From Burkholderiales bacterium (GTDB lineage: Bacteria; Pseudomonadota; Gammaproteobacteria; Burkholderiales; Thiobacteraceae), in the NCBI GenBank assembly GCA_018781585.1, contig JADMJT010000024.1, forward strand, positions 1 to 62,531: a stretch of DNA of 62,531 nt, given 5' to 3'. The notes below the pieces were generated by a model, which saw only the letters and a program-made list of their open reading frames with translations, did no database searches and was not told the DNA's origin. Positions 20,825-30,110 of the stretch are shown piece after piece (position 1 is the stretch's first letter; every line of letters starts with the position of its first letter). Made by a program: the position numbers and the translations under genes.

Positions 20825-21450
20825 TTCTTGGCTCCCTTATCTTTCGCGGCCTTTTTGGTTTTCGCGATTTCTTCTTCATCCAAATAGCGGTAGGTCATGG
20901 CGACAGCATCCAGCGCCAAGATGCCATCCTTAGTTTGGGAAATGGCGAGGTTATTCAGCGTCACAATGCGCGGAAGTTGCGCTACATCGCTCGCGAAGCG
21001 GCCCAAGTCATGGTAGCTGCCTGTAATGCGTACAGTAATCGGCAGCTCGGCATAGAAATCCCGCATCGTTTCCGCGCCGGGCTTGAACAAATCAAACTCC
21101 AAGCCGCGTCCCAGGCCGGCTTGGTTGATATCCGTCAACAGCGCGTCCATTTCTGATTTGTTGGGTAGTTGGCGCACCAAAGCACCAAAAGCCTGTTCGA
21201 TTTCTTTGACCTGCTCGCGATACAGGTCGAGGTTCAGCGCTTGTTTTTTCTTATCGAGAAACTCTGTGCGCAGCCTTTGCTCCTCTTGCCGCGATTGATC
21301 CAGCGCCTCCATTTGAGCTTTCCAGATAAACCAATAGCCGGCGAGCAACAAAGCACCAAACAGGATCGCCATCGCCGCCACCTTGAACGGAACGGGCCAA
21401 ACGCCCATATCTTTAAAACTAAGCTTGTTGATATCGTCGGCAAGACTCAT
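20821..21450 (-). CDS. pilO: Type IV pilus alignment protein PilO
   Basis: 209 residues: short cytoplasmic start, one membrane helix (about 25-43, VAAMAILFGALLLAGYWFIW), a coiled coil (about 48-100, QSRQEEQRLRTEFLDKKKQALNLDLY region) and a ferredoxin-like C-terminal domain. It dimerises with PilN to align the pilus machinery in the periplasm. The ATG overlaps the pilN stop by ATGA. A basic Lys-rich tail ends the protein. Confidence 0.95.
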   Translation of the reverse strand: MSLADDINKLSFKDMGVWPVPFKVAAMAILFGALLLAGYWFIWKAQMEALDQSRQEEQRLRTEFLDKKKQALNLDLYREQVKEIEQAFGALVRQLPNKSEMDALLTDINQAGLGRGLEFDLFKPGAETMRDFYAELPITVRITGSYHDLGRFASDVAQLPRIVTLNNLAISQTKDGILALDAVAMTYRYLDEEEIAKTKKAAKDKGAKK

Positions 21451-22037
21451 GATTTCTTGTCCTTGGGCTGCTTAGTGGTGGAAGCCTCTTCCTTTTGCGG
21501 CGCAGAGACTTTAACGTTTAAGCTGAATTCGTTGGCGCGCAAGTTGTTTACCGTCACCGCTTTGATTTCCACTAAATCCGGGGTTTCAAGCCAAGGCGAG
21601 GCCTCCAGGTTGCGCATCAACGTTGAGACTCGCGCATTGGACTGGGCATAGCCCTGAATATTCACTACCTTGCCGGTTTGCTTGATGCCTTTCAAATAAA
21701 TACCTTCAGGTAATAGTCGCACCATCTGGTCAAACAAGTGCACCGCCTCCGCCCGGTCGGCTTGAAGATCTTCGACCACGGTTTTCCGATCCAATAGAGA
21801 CTTGGTCTTGTCTTTCAGGGCTTTAATTTCCTCGATTTCCGTGTTGAGCTTAGTAATTTCGCTCTTCAAATACTGGTTGTTGCCATTTTGATGCTCGATC
21901 ATGCCGGCGATGGCGACATAGCCGAGCAGAACTGACAGCGCACCCAAAGCCGCTACGCCGCCCGTGATAAACAGCATTTGTTGTTGGCGGGCTTTGCGTT
22001 TTTCCTCGCGGTGAGGCAGCAGGTTGATGCGGATCAT
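21447..22037 (-). CDS. pilN: Type IV pilus assembly protein PilN
   Basis: 196 residues. The N-terminal MIRINLLPHREEKR motif, which binds PilM in the cytoplasm, is intact and is followed by one membrane helix (about 25-46) and a periplasmic coiled coil plus small domain. Start and stop both overlap neighbours through ATGA, so pilM, pilN and pilO are translationally coupled. A Lys-rich C-terminus (KEEASTTKQPKDKKS) resembles many betaproteobacterial homologues. Confidence 0.95.
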   Translation of the reverse strand: MIRINLLPHREEKRKARQQQMLFITGGVAALGALSVLLGYVAIAGMIEHQNGNNQYLKSEITKLNTEIEEIKALKDKTKSLLDRKTVVEDLQADRAEAVHLFDQMVRLLPEGIYLKGIKQTGKVVNIQGYAQSNARVSTLMRNLEASPWLETPDLVEIKAVTVNNLRANEFSLNVKVSAPQKEEASTTKQPKDKKS

Positions 22038-23107
22038 TTATCGAACCTCCGCATGGCCAGCCCGCACGCGATCAGCAGTGCGGGGGCATCCATCGTCAAT
22101 TGTTTCGGCTTGATGCGTGACGACAAGGCCATGCTGGCGAAAGGATTGGCGATCATGGTGCTGGATTGCGCACGGGTGGCGACAATTTCGTCCAAGCCGG
22201 GGATCATGGCGCAACCGCCCGCCAATAAAATATGGTCAACGCGATTGAATTGGCTAGATGAAAAGAAAAACTGGATCGCGCGCGCAACTTCCAAAGCCAG
22301 GGTATCCATGAAAGGCTGCAAAACCTCGGCTTCATAATTCTCAGGCAAGCCACCCTGACGCTTGGCAATGTCGGCCTCTTCCGAGGAAAGGCTATAACGG
22401 CGCTGAATTTCTTGGGTAAGCTGGTTTCCACCAAAACTTTGCTCGCGCATATAAATGGACTGACCATTGTGCAGCACGTTGATATGCATCATCGCGGCGC
22501 CGATATCGACGACCGCCACGGTTTGGTCGCGCCCAGCATTGGGCAGTTGCTGCGACACCAATTCGCATGCGGTTTGCGTGGCATAGGACTCCACATCCAC
22601 CACTACCGCTTTGAGACCCGCGCTTTCCGCTGCCGCGACGCGGTCTTCTACTTTTTCCTTGCGTGAGGCGGCAATCAGCACCTCGACATCTTCCGGGCCG
22701 CTGGGCGAAGGGCCAAGCACCTGGAAGTCGAGGTTCACCTCGTCTAGTGCGAAGGGAATATATTGATTGGCCTCAGTTTCGACCTGGGCTTCCAGCTCGT
22801 CTTCGCGCAGGCCGGCAGGAACGATGATTTTCTTGGTGATGACGGCGGCGGCGGGCAGGGCTAAGCTTACATGTTTGATACGCGTGCCCATGCGCTTCCA
22901 AGCGCGCCGCATGGTTTCGGCCACAGCTTCCAAGTTCATGATGTTGCCATCAGTCACCGCGTCTTTGGGCAAGCTTTCGATCGCATAACGTTCGACCCGC
23001 AGCAGATTTTTGCCGGCCTGCTCAATTTCCACCATTTTCACGGCGGAAGAGCTAATGTCTACCCCAATAAGCGGGGGCGACTGGGACTGGAACAAGTTGG
23101 CTAGCAA
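22034..23107 (-). CDS. pilM: Type IV pilus actin-like protein PilM
   Basis: 357 residues of the actin/FtsA-like PilM family. It opens with LIGVDISSSAVKMVEI, the phosphate-1 nucleotide-binding loop, and carries the phosphate-2 loop (VAVVDIGAAMMHINVL) and the adenine-binding region (LAGGCAMIPGLDEIV). Cytoplasmic platform protein that recruits PilN. First gene of pilMNOPQ, with a sigma70-like promoter just upstream on the minus strand; divergent from mrcA, the standard arrangement. Confidence 0.96.
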   Translation of the reverse strand: MLANLFQSQSPPLIGVDISSSAVKMVEIEQAGKNLLRVERYAIESLPKDAVTDGNIMNLEAVAETMRRAWKRMGTRIKHVSLALPAAAVITKKIIVPAGLREDELEAQVETEANQYIPFALDEVNLDFQVLGPSPSGPEDVEVLIAASRKEKVEDRVAAAESAGLKAVVVDVESYATQTACELVSQQLPNAGRDQTVAVVDIGAAMMHINVLHNGQSIYMREQSFGGNQLTQEIQRRYSLSSEEADIAKRQGGLPENYEAEVLQPFMDTLALEVARAIQFFFSSSQFNRVDHILLAGGCAMIPGLDEIVATRAQSSTMIANPFASMALSSRIKPKQLTMDAPALLIACGLAMRRFDK

Positions 23108-23146
23108 GTCAAAATCCCTTTCTAATCGGGCTGGTTAGACGATCTT

Positions 23147-23176
23147 AGTATAATTTACGTTAAATCCTAGCAACAA
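23147..23176 (-). promoter_or_regulatory. Probable sigma70 promoter of pilMNOPQ
   Basis: On the minus strand TTGTTG (complement of 23171-23176), an 18-base spacer and TATACT (complement of 23147-23152), about 40 bases before the pilM ATG. Confidence 0.5.
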
Positions 23177-23229
23177 CCTTTTATCCTGTAAAGCGTTTTT
23201 TTCATATCGTCCGACTTCTTCTTAACGGC

Positions 23230-23235
23230 TATAAT
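23230..23235 (+). promoter_or_regulatory. Possible -10 element for mrcA
   Basis: A perfect TATAAT is present but no good -35 is seen at 16-18 bases. It would leave a long leader of about 165 bases before mrcA. A second TATAAT at 23149-23154 overlaps the pilM promoter. The rest of the 298-base gap shows no gene. Confidence 0.35.
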
Positions 23236-23405
23236 GGCGCAACTTTGATGCTGACAGCCAGAGATAAAGAAAATTTAATGCCGTGCGAGTAGCAAAATAC
23301 GCAAATCGGCGATAACAAATTGGCGCTGACTTTACCCCCCGGTTTAAACTTCAGGTTCTATCAATTTATTAAGGCGGGCCCTCGCCTAAGGGCTTAAACA
23401 CTTCC

Positions 23406-25700
23406 ATGACGCACCGCTGGTGGTTATTGCCGCTCAAACTGGCAATGTTGTTAGTCGCTATATTCGTTTTCGTCGCAGCCTTGGCGTCAGTGTTGGTTTA
23501 CCCGACGTTGCCCTCCCTAGAGTCTTTAACTGATTATCAACCGAAGCTCCCGCTGCGGATTTATACCGCTGATGGTGCGTTGCTCGGCGAGTTTGGCGAG
23601 GAGCGTCGCTCGGTGGTGAAAATCGAGACCGTGCCGAAAAAGCTCATTCTGGCGATCTTGGCGGCGGAGGACGACCGGTTCTTTGCGCATGGCGGGGTGG
23701 ATTACCTGGGCGTGGCACGCGCTGCATGGGCCAATGTGAGCCGAGGTGGCGCGCGTGAGGGTGCGAGCACCATTACTATGCAGGTAGCGCGGAATTTCTT
23801 TTTATCGCCCGAAAAGACCGTCACCCGAAAATTCAATGAAGTGCTGATGTCATTCAAGATTGAGCACAACCTCAACAAGAATCAGATCCTTGAGCTTTAT
23901 ATCAACCAAATCTACTTGGGCCAGCGGGCGTATGGCTTTGCCGCCGCCGCCCAGACCTATTTTGGCAAGACCCTGGATAAGTTGTCCGTGGCCGAAATGG
24001 CCATGATGGCTGGCTTGCCTAAGGCGCCCTCACGCAACAACCCGGTGGCCAATCCGACGCAAGCCGGCAAGCGCCAGCATTATGTGCTGGGCCGCATGCA
24101 CGACTTGAAATACATTTCGGATGTGGAATACCAGGTAGCGTTGAAAGAAAAGCTGCATGTACGCCACGACACTAGCATTTCTGAGGCGCCGGGCGATTAC
24201 GTGGCCGAAATGGCGCGGTTGCTGATGATTGAGCGCTATCAGGATGCCACTTATACCAGTGGCTTTAAGATTTACACGACTCTGCGCAAGGTAGATCAAG
24301 AAGCGGCCAGCGACGCTGTGCGCCAAGGTGTGCTGGATTATGACCGGCGCCATGGTTGGCGTGGGCCCGAGGCGCAATTGGTGTTGCCGTCTAACTCGAC
24401 CGAAGAAGTGTTGGACGACCTGTTGCAAGATTACGACGAGGCCAGCGGCCTTATCCCGGCGCTGGTGCTGGCAGCCGACCCCAAGCAGGTCAAGGTGTTT
24501 GCCAAGAACGAAGGTTTTCTCAATTTGAGCGGTGAAGCGCTGGCTTTTGTCCAGCGCAGCCTGCTAGACAAGGCGAAGAGCAAATTCAAGCCGGGTGCCG
24601 TGATTCGGGTCGTCAAAGACGCCAAAGGCCGCTGGCTGGTCGCGCAATTGCCCCAAGTCGAGGCCGCGCTGGTGGCGATGAACCCCGTCGATGGCGCGAT
24701 TCGCGCCTTGATTGGCGGCTTTGACTTCGGTCGCAACAAATTCAACCATGTGATTCAGGCCTGGCGCCAGCCGGGCTCCAGCTTCAAGCCTTTTATTTAT
24801 TCCGCCGCAATAGAAAAAGGCCTGACCCCGGCCACCATCATCAATGACGCGCCTATCGTGCTAAGTCCAGCGCAAACCGGCGGCAAAGTATGGGAGCCGA
24901 AAAATTTCGACGGTACCTATGCCGGCCCGATCCGCATGCGTTTGGCGCTCACTAAGTCAAAAAACCTGGTGTCGATTCGCATCCTGCAAACCATTGGCAC
25001 GCGCTACGCCCAGGACTACATCACCCGCTTCGGTTTTAACGCCGAGCAACACCCGCCCTATCTCACCATGGCGCTCGGCGCCGGTTCCACCACGCCATTC
25101 CAAATGGCCAGCGCCTATAGCATTTTTGCGAATGGCGGCTATCGCGTGAATCCGTATTACATCGAGCGCATCTTGGATGCGCGCGGCAAGGTGCTGGCGC
25201 AGGCCAACCCGGTGCGCGCGGGCGAGACGGCAGAACGTGCAATTGATGCGCGCAACGCGTTTATCATGACTTCCATGATGCAAGACGTGGTGCGCTTCGG
25301 CACCGCCGCGCGCGCCATGCAACTCGGGCGCGGTGATTTGGCCGGCAAGACCGGCACCACCAACGATCAAGTCGATGCTTGGTTCTGCGGCTTCAACCCA
25401 AGCCTGGTTGCAGTGGCGTGGATTGGTTTTGACCAGCCACGCTCTCTCGGCGGCAATGAAACCGGTGCCCAGGCCGCGCTGCCCATGTGGATGAGCTACA
25501 TGGGGCGAGCGCTTAAAGGCGTGCCCGAGATTGCGCCGTCGGTACCCGATGGCGTGGTCAGCGTCATCATCGATCCAGCGTCGGGCAAGCGCTCAAGCGA
25601 GGGCCGTGCAGAATACTTCTATCAAGAAAATCTGCCGAGCGAACGGCCGAGTTGGGGCGATGAGGGCGCGGGTGAGGATGTAAAGAGTCAGATTTTTTAG
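23406..25700 (+). CDS. mrcA: Penicillin-binding protein 1A (bifunctional)
   Basis: 764 residues. One N-terminal membrane anchor (about 8-32), then a GT51 glycosyltransferase with the catalytic Glu in LAAEDDRFFAHGGVDYLGVARA and the GASTITMQVARNFFL motif, an OB-like PCB_OB domain (about 300-420), and a transpeptidase with SSFK (catalytic Ser 458), SKN and KTGTT motifs. It makes and crosslinks peptidoglycan. Gene opposite pilM, as in most proteobacteria. The immediate upstream sequence offers only a weak ribosome site, so the start could move slightly. Confidence 0.96.
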   Translation: MTHRWWLLPLKLAMLLVAIFVFVAALASVLVYPTLPSLESLTDYQPKLPLRIYTADGALLGEFGEERRSVVKIETVPKKLILAILAAEDDRFFAHGGVDYLGVARAAWANVSRGGAREGASTITMQVARNFFLSPEKTVTRKFNEVLMSFKIEHNLNKNQILELYINQIYLGQRAYGFAAAAQTYFGKTLDKLSVAEMAMMAGLPKAPSRNNPVANPTQAGKRQHYVLGRMHDLKYISDVEYQVALKEKLHVRHDTSISEAPGDYVAEMARLLMIERYQDATYTSGFKIYTTLRKVDQEAASDAVRQGVLDYDRRHGWRGPEAQLVLPSNSTEEVLDDLLQDYDEASGLIPALVLAADPKQVKVFAKNEGFLNLSGEALAFVQRSLLDKAKSKFKPGAVIRVVKDAKGRWLVAQLPQVEAALVAMNPVDGAIRALIGGFDFGRNKFNHVIQAWRQPGSSFKPFIYSAAIEKGLTPATIINDAPIVLSPAQTGGKVWEPKNFDGTYAGPIRMRLALTKSKNLVSIRILQTIGTRYAQDYITRFGFNAEQHPPYLTMALGAGSTTPFQMASAYSIFANGGYRVNPYYIERILDARGKVLAQANPVRAGETAERAIDARNAFIMTSMMQDVVRFGTAARAMQLGRGDLAGKTGTTNDQVDAWFCGFNPSLVAVAWIGFDQPRSLGGNETGAQAALPMWMSYMGRALKGVPEIAPSVPDGVVSVIIDPASGKRSSEGRAEYFYQENLPSERPSWGDEGAGEDVKSQIF

Positions 25701-25710
25701 CTGAATAAGC

Positions 25711-26343
25711 ATGCCCAATGACCACCATTCCCCTCGCAAGCAAATGCGCGAACGCATCGCGCAACTCGCTGCGCGTTTGATGGCGGCAGATGGCGTGCAG
25801 GATTTTGCCCTGGCCAAGCGCAAGGCCGCGCGCCAGCTCGGGGCGGACGACACCCAAAACCTGCCCAACAACATCGAGATCGAGCAGGCATTACGCGACT
25901 ACCATGAGCTGTATCAGCGCGATGAACAGCGCGTGCGTGTGCGCGAAATGCGCCAGCAAGCGCTGGCGGTGATGCGCGAGCTGGCATTGTTCGATCCTCA
26001 TCTTACCGGCGCCGTCCTGGCCGGCACGGCAACACGCTTTTCAGACATCAGCTTGATGCTGTTTACCGATAACCCAAAAGAGGTCGAGTTATTTCTGCTC
26101 AACCGCAATATTTCTTTCAAATTCAGTGATAAGCGTTACCGTTTCGGCGACAAATTGCGTAGCGTGCCGGTTCTCACGATTACCAGCGGCGAGCATGAGG
26201 GTGTTGATGCGGCTATATTTTCGACAGCGGATTTGCGTCATGCGCCACGCCATGTTGGGGATGGTCGTCCCGTGGATAAAGCGCGTCTATCTGAGGTTGA
26301 GGCACTGCTTGAGGCCGACAACAACGCGCTTGGTTCCATGTGA
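25711..26343 (+). CDS. Conserved hypothetical protein, nucleotidyltransferase-like
   Basis: 210 residues. The first 95 are mostly helical and charged (RERIAQLAARLMAADGVQDFALAKRKAARQLGADDTQNLPNN region), the rest alpha/beta. FDPHLTGAVLAGTATRFSDISLMLFTDNPKEVELFLLNRNISF recalls the minimal nucleotidyltransferase pattern (G[GS]xxRG-xSDxDL), but the second Asp is replaced, so catalysis is doubtful. No signal or membrane segment. It starts 10 bases after mrcA and is probably co-transcribed with it. I do not recognise a named gene. Confidence 0.75.
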   Translation: MPNDHHSPRKQMRERIAQLAARLMAADGVQDFALAKRKAARQLGADDTQNLPNNIEIEQALRDYHELYQRDEQRVRVREMRQQALAVMRELALFDPHLTGAVLAGTATRFSDISLMLFTDNPKEVELFLLNRNISFKFSDKRYRFGDKLRSVPVLTITSGEHEGVDAAIFSTADLRHAPRHVGDGRPVDKARLSEVEALLEADNNALGSM

Positions 26344-26397
26344 ATTGAGCGGGTGGAGGGTGTTGGCATAAGCGATCCACCTCTCACGCCAAAACAT

Positions 26398-26422
26398 CGT
26401 CATAGGCGTCGCCTAAGTGACG
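26398..26422. promoter_or_regulatory. Palindrome, possible activator site upstream of sigma54 promoter
   Basis: CGTCA TAGGCG, one base, CGCCTA, two bases, TGACG form an interrupted 11-bp inverted repeat. It lies about 92 bases before the -24 element at 26515, a normal position for a bacterial enhancer-binding protein such as PrsR. It could instead be a terminator stem for the preceding gene, although no T-run follows. Confidence 0.4.
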
Positions 26423-26513
26423 AAATGTGGCCTTTTACAAGCAACGCGCTTTTGTGGCTATAGTAAGCCTCTGTTTTTTTATAACATTTTAGGTAATGAC
26501 GTCGGCATGGCGC

Positions 26514-26528
26514 TGGCATGAAGTATGC
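26514..26528 (+). promoter_or_regulatory. Sigma54 (-24/-12) promoter of the sugar transferase
   Basis: TGGCATGAAGTATGC has GG at 26515-26516 and GC at 26527-26528 with exactly 10 bases between, the invariant sigma54 spacing. Predicted start near 26540, about 46 bases before the ATG at 26586. A sigma54 activator (PrsR) is encoded two genes downstream. Confidence 0.7.
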
Positions 26529-26585
26529 TTTAGTAAGCGCAATCCTTCGACGTTAACATTTTCCAGGCAAAGCCATCAGCCAAAC

Positions 26586-27977
26586 ATGATCCGCGTTTTT
26601 AATTTTTATCTTTCCAAAGGGGTGCTCCTCCTGTTGGCGGTCGAGGCGCTGCTGTTGCTCGTGGCCGTGCCACTGGGTATCCACTCGCGTTTTCAAGGCA
26701 CGCCCTGGGCGCCTGAAACGGCGGTTGTTTGGACCAATTCGGTCGTGTTTTTGGGGCTGGGCTTGGTGGTGCTAAGCGCATTCGGGCTCTATCGCCGCGA
26801 TTTTGAAGAAGGCATGGGCAGCATGCTGTTCCGTGTCGGGGCCAGCTTTCTGCTTATTTTGGCGGGCATGGCGTTGGTGTATTACTTATTCCCGGGTATT
26901 TATCTCGGGCGTGGTGCGCTCGGCGCGGCATGCCTGATCGGGGTCAGCGCTATTGCGCTCGGTCGCGTGATTTTTTTCCGTTGGGCGGATTTGGAGCTGC
27001 TCAAACATCGTGTGCTGGTGCTGGGCACCGGCACGCGTGCGGCCAAGGTGATGGATCTGCTGCGGGTGAGCGACAACAGCCGCCGCATGCATGTCGTGGG
27101 TTTTTTACCGCTGCAGGGGGTACACCACTTCGTAGATCATAGCCGTATCCTGCCGGACCAAGCCAAGCTGTCCGAAATCGTCGACAAATATCAAATTGAT
27201 GAAATCGTGATCGCGGTACGTGAGCGCCGCGGCGGCGGCTTGCCGGTGAACGAGTTGCTCGACTGCCGTTTGAAAGGTGTACATGTGGTGGAATTGTCCA
27301 CCTTCTTCGAGCGCGAAAGGGGCCAAGTGCAACTGGAATCGCTCAACGCGAGTTGGATGGTATTGTCGGAGGGGTTTCAGCAAGGCATTGTGCGCGATTT
27401 GGTGAAGCGGCTATTTGATCTGTTCACCAGCTTTACCATGCTCGTTATCGCCCTGCCAATGATGGTCTTGACCATGCTTCTCATCGCGTGGGAATCGGGT
27501 TTTCCGATTCTGTATCGGCAGGAACGAGTAGGCCAAGGCGGGCGCATTTTCACTATTTACAAATTTCGCAGCATGGTGCAAAACGCGGAAAAAGAGGGCG
27601 CACCGCAGTGGGCACAGGCGGGCGATGCGCGGGTGACTAGAATCGGCAATGTGATACGCAAGCTGCGCATCGATGAATTACCACAAATCTTCAACGTATT
27701 TCGCGGGGATATGAGCTTTGTCGGCCCACGTCCGGAGCGGCCCTTCTTTGTCGATCAATTGATCGAACAAGTCCCCTATTACGCCTCGCGTCACAGCATC
27801 AAACCCGGTATCACCGGCTGGGCGCAGGTGCGCTATGCCTATGGCGCTTCACTTGAGGACGCGATCGAAAAATTGCAATATGACCTCTACTATGTAAAAA
27901 ATCACACTTTCTTTCTCGATTTGCTGATCTTGTTTCAAACCGCGCAAGTCGTGCTGTTTGGCAAAGGGGCAAGGTAA
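26586..27977 (+). CDS. PEP-CTERM-associated sugar transferase (EpsB type)
   Basis: About 463 residues. Four to five membrane helices (within 1-130), a Rossmann-like domain (VLVLGTGTRAAKVMDLLR) and a C-terminal bacterial sugar transferase domain with KFRSMVQNAEKEG, RIDELPQIFNVFRGDMSFVGPRPERP and KPGITGWAQVRY. It transfers a sugar-1-phosphate to undecaprenyl phosphate to start exopolysaccharide synthesis; the long form of about 460 residues is typical of PEP-CTERM/XrtA loci. I chose ATG 26586 because the sigma54 promoter at 26514-26528 lies upstream of it; an in-frame ATG at 26496 precedes that promoter. Confidence 0.9.
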   Translation: MIRVFNFYLSKGVLLLLAVEALLLLVAVPLGIHSRFQGTPWAPETAVVWTNSVVFLGLGLVVLSAFGLYRRDFEEGMGSMLFRVGASFLLILAGMALVYYLFPGIYLGRGALGAACLIGVSAIALGRVIFFRWADLELLKHRVLVLGTGTRAAKVMDLLRVSDNSRRMHVVGFLPLQGVHHFVDHSRILPDQAKLSEIVDKYQIDEIVIAVRERRGGGLPVNELLDCRLKGVHVVELSTFFERERGQVQLESLNASWMVLSEGFQQGIVRDLVKRLFDLFTSFTMLVIALPMMVLTMLLIAWESGFPILYRQERVGQGGRIFTIYKFRSMVQNAEKEGAPQWAQAGDARVTRIGNVIRKLRIDELPQIFNVFRGDMSFVGPRPERPFFVDQLIEQVPYYASRHSIKPGITGWAQVRYAYGASLEDAIEKLQYDLYYVKNHTFFLDLLILFQTAQVVLFGKGAR

Positions 27978-27986
27978 ACCGGCAAT

Positions 27987-30110
27987 ATGGGTGACACGAC
28001 ACTGAGCATCGGGGCAGTCAGCTACGGCATTGCGGCGGTCGCGTTTGTGCTGCTGACCGGGCTGCTGGTCTCCGGCTGGCGCGGCAAATTTCAAGGGGCG
28101 TTATTGGCCGCCGCGGCCGGGGTAACCGCGTTGTGGGCGGGATTGAGCGCCTATGCCAGTGCGGCTGCCGGCGCGTTGTCCGCATTTGCTGACCTGTTGG
28201 AAATCGCTCGCGACGGTCTGTGGCTATTGTTCTTGTGGCGGCTGCTAGTATCGCGCGCGTTGTCTGAGGACATCCCGACTCACCAGCGAATGAAGCGCTG
28301 GTTTGGGTTTGTCACCTTCGTGTTCGCCGTCATTTTTATAACGACGCTCGCACTGCATACGCATCTGTTAGCCTTCTCCGCGCAAGGTACATTTATTACG
28401 GTCATTATCGGGCGCGTGGTGCTCGCCGTGATCGGCCTGGCCTTGGTAGAGCAACTCTACCGCAATGCACCCGAGGCACAGCGTTGGGCCATCAAATATT
28501 TTTGCTTAGGTTTGGGCGCGCTTTTCGCGTATGACTTTTATCTCTATTCCGATGCCATGCTGTTCCGTGTTGCCGACGCCGGTATTTGGAGCGCGCGCGG
28601 CTTCATCAATGCGTTGGTGGTGCCACTGATCGCGGTGTCCGCCGCGCGCAATCCGCATTGGTCGCTGGATGTTCATGTATCGCGTCGCGTGGTGTTTCAC
28701 AGCGCGGCGCTGTTTGGCGCCGGAGCCTATTTGCTGGTCATGGCCGGGGTGGGGTATTACATCCGGCTGTTCGGCGGCAATTGGGGCGGGGTGCTGCAAG
28801 TCGCTTTTCTCTTCGGCGCGGCCGTTATCCTGCTCGCGGTGCTGTTTTCCGGCGCGTTGCGCGCGCGGCTCAAGGTGTTTTTGAGCAAACACTTTTTTAA
28901 CTACAAGTATGACTATCGGGAAGAGTGGCTGCGCTTTACGCATACACTTTCTGCCGGTGAGCCGGGCTTGAAGCTGCGCCAGCGCTCGCTGCAAGCCGTG
29001 GCGGAGTTGGTGGATAGCCCGGCCGCCGCCTTGTGGGTGGAAGAGGCGGGGGTATTTCGCCAAGTGGCGCAGTGGAATCTGCCCGCCTTGAGCGACATTG
29101 AAGATGAGCATTGCTCGCTCTGCCGCTTTCTCGCCGAGCGGCAATGGGTGGTTAATCTTAAGGAGTACGCCAATGAACCTGATATTTATGGTGAGCTCCG
29201 GCTGCCGGTGTGGATGTCGTCCTTGCCCCGAGCGTGGCTGGTCACGCCCTTGATCCTGCACGAACAGCTAATGGGGTTTATCGTTCTGACAGAATCCCGC
29301 AGCCCACGCGAATTCAACTGGGAAGACAGTGATTTACTCAAAACCGCGGGGCGACAAGTGGCGGTGTATTTGGCGCAAATTCAAGCGACGGAATCGCTGG
29401 TCCAGGCGCGCCAGTTCGAATCTTTCAACCGCTTGTCTACTTACGTGGTGCATGATTTAAAAAACATCGTCGCACAATTGTCTTTACTGCTCGCCAACGC
29501 GCAAAAGCACAAACACAATCCGGAATTTCAAGAAGACATGCTGACTACTGTGGATAACGCCGCGCAACGCATGACCCGGTTGCTCGCGCAATTGCGTACC
29601 GGGTACCAGTCCGCGCAGCAGGCGACCGGGGTGGATCTAATCTCTTTGCTCGAGCGGCTGATGAAAGAAAAAGCCCACTTTCGCCCCGTGCCGCAGTTGA
29701 CCGCCCCGTCGCAGCCCGTATGGGTGATCGCGGACAAGGAGCGTTTGTCGCGTGTACTGGGTCATTTGGTGCAAAACGCGATCGAAGCAACGCCGGAAAC
29801 CGGTGCGGTGAGCGTGGTGCTAGAGACGCAGGACGAAAATGCGCGGATTACGGTGCAAGATAATGGCCGGGGGATGGACGAAGAGTTTATGCGCGAAAAA
29901 TTATTCCGCCCATTCGAGACCACGAAAATAACCGGTATGGGTATCGGTGCCTATGAGTGCAGAGAATACGTACGCGAACTGCGGGGTGAAATCCACGTGA
30001 CCAGCCACGTTAATCTGGGGACGACATTCACGGTGACGCTACCGCAGCGTAGATCGGTGGCGCAAGAAGAAAAAGAACAATCGCCTATGCAAGGAGCGAC
30101 CGGTGCCTAA
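27987..30110 (+). CDS. prsK: PEP-CTERM system histidine kinase PrsK
   Basis: 707 residues. About eight membrane helices fill residues 1-290, followed by a GAF-like domain (about 310-465) and a kinase core with phospho-acceptor His 489 in TYVVHDLKNIVAQLSLL, N box (HLVQNAIEATPE), G1 (DNGRGMDEEF) and a G2-like MGIGAYECREYVRE. The His box VVHDLKN and this topology are those of PrsK, which pairs with PrsR in exosortase (PEP-CTERM) exopolysaccharide systems. It starts 9 bases after the sugar transferase and overlaps prsR by 8 bases. Confidence 0.92.
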   Translation: MGDTTLSIGAVSYGIAAVAFVLLTGLLVSGWRGKFQGALLAAAAGVTALWAGLSAYASAAAGALSAFADLLEIARDGLWLLFLWRLLVSRALSEDIPTHQRMKRWFGFVTFVFAVIFITTLALHTHLLAFSAQGTFITVIIGRVVLAVIGLALVEQLYRNAPEAQRWAIKYFCLGLGALFAYDFYLYSDAMLFRVADAGIWSARGFINALVVPLIAVSAARNPHWSLDVHVSRRVVFHSAALFGAGAYLLVMAGVGYYIRLFGGNWGGVLQVAFLFGAAVILLAVLFSGALRARLKVFLSKHFFNYKYDYREEWLRFTHTLSAGEPGLKLRQRSLQAVAELVDSPAAALWVEEAGVFRQVAQWNLPALSDIEDEHCSLCRFLAERQWVVNLKEYANEPDIYGELRLPVWMSSLPRAWLVTPLILHEQLMGFIVLTESRSPREFNWEDSDLLKTAGRQVAVYLAQIQATESLVQARQFESFNRLSTYVVHDLKNIVAQLSLLLANAQKHKHNPEFQEDMLTTVDNAAQRMTRLLAQLRTGYQSAQQATGVDLISLLERLMKEKAHFRPVPQLTAPSQPVWVIADKERLSRVLGHLVQNAIEATPETGAVSVVLETQDENARITVQDNGRGMDEEFMREKLFRPFETTKITGMGIGAYECREYVRELRGEIHVTSHVNLGTTFTVTLPQRRSVAQEEKEQSPMQGATGA

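Noticed and set aside
26496-26585. Upstream extension of the sugar transferase
   Set aside because: It spans the sigma54 promoter, adds a non-hydrophobic leader unlike the family, and ATG 26586 gives the family start.
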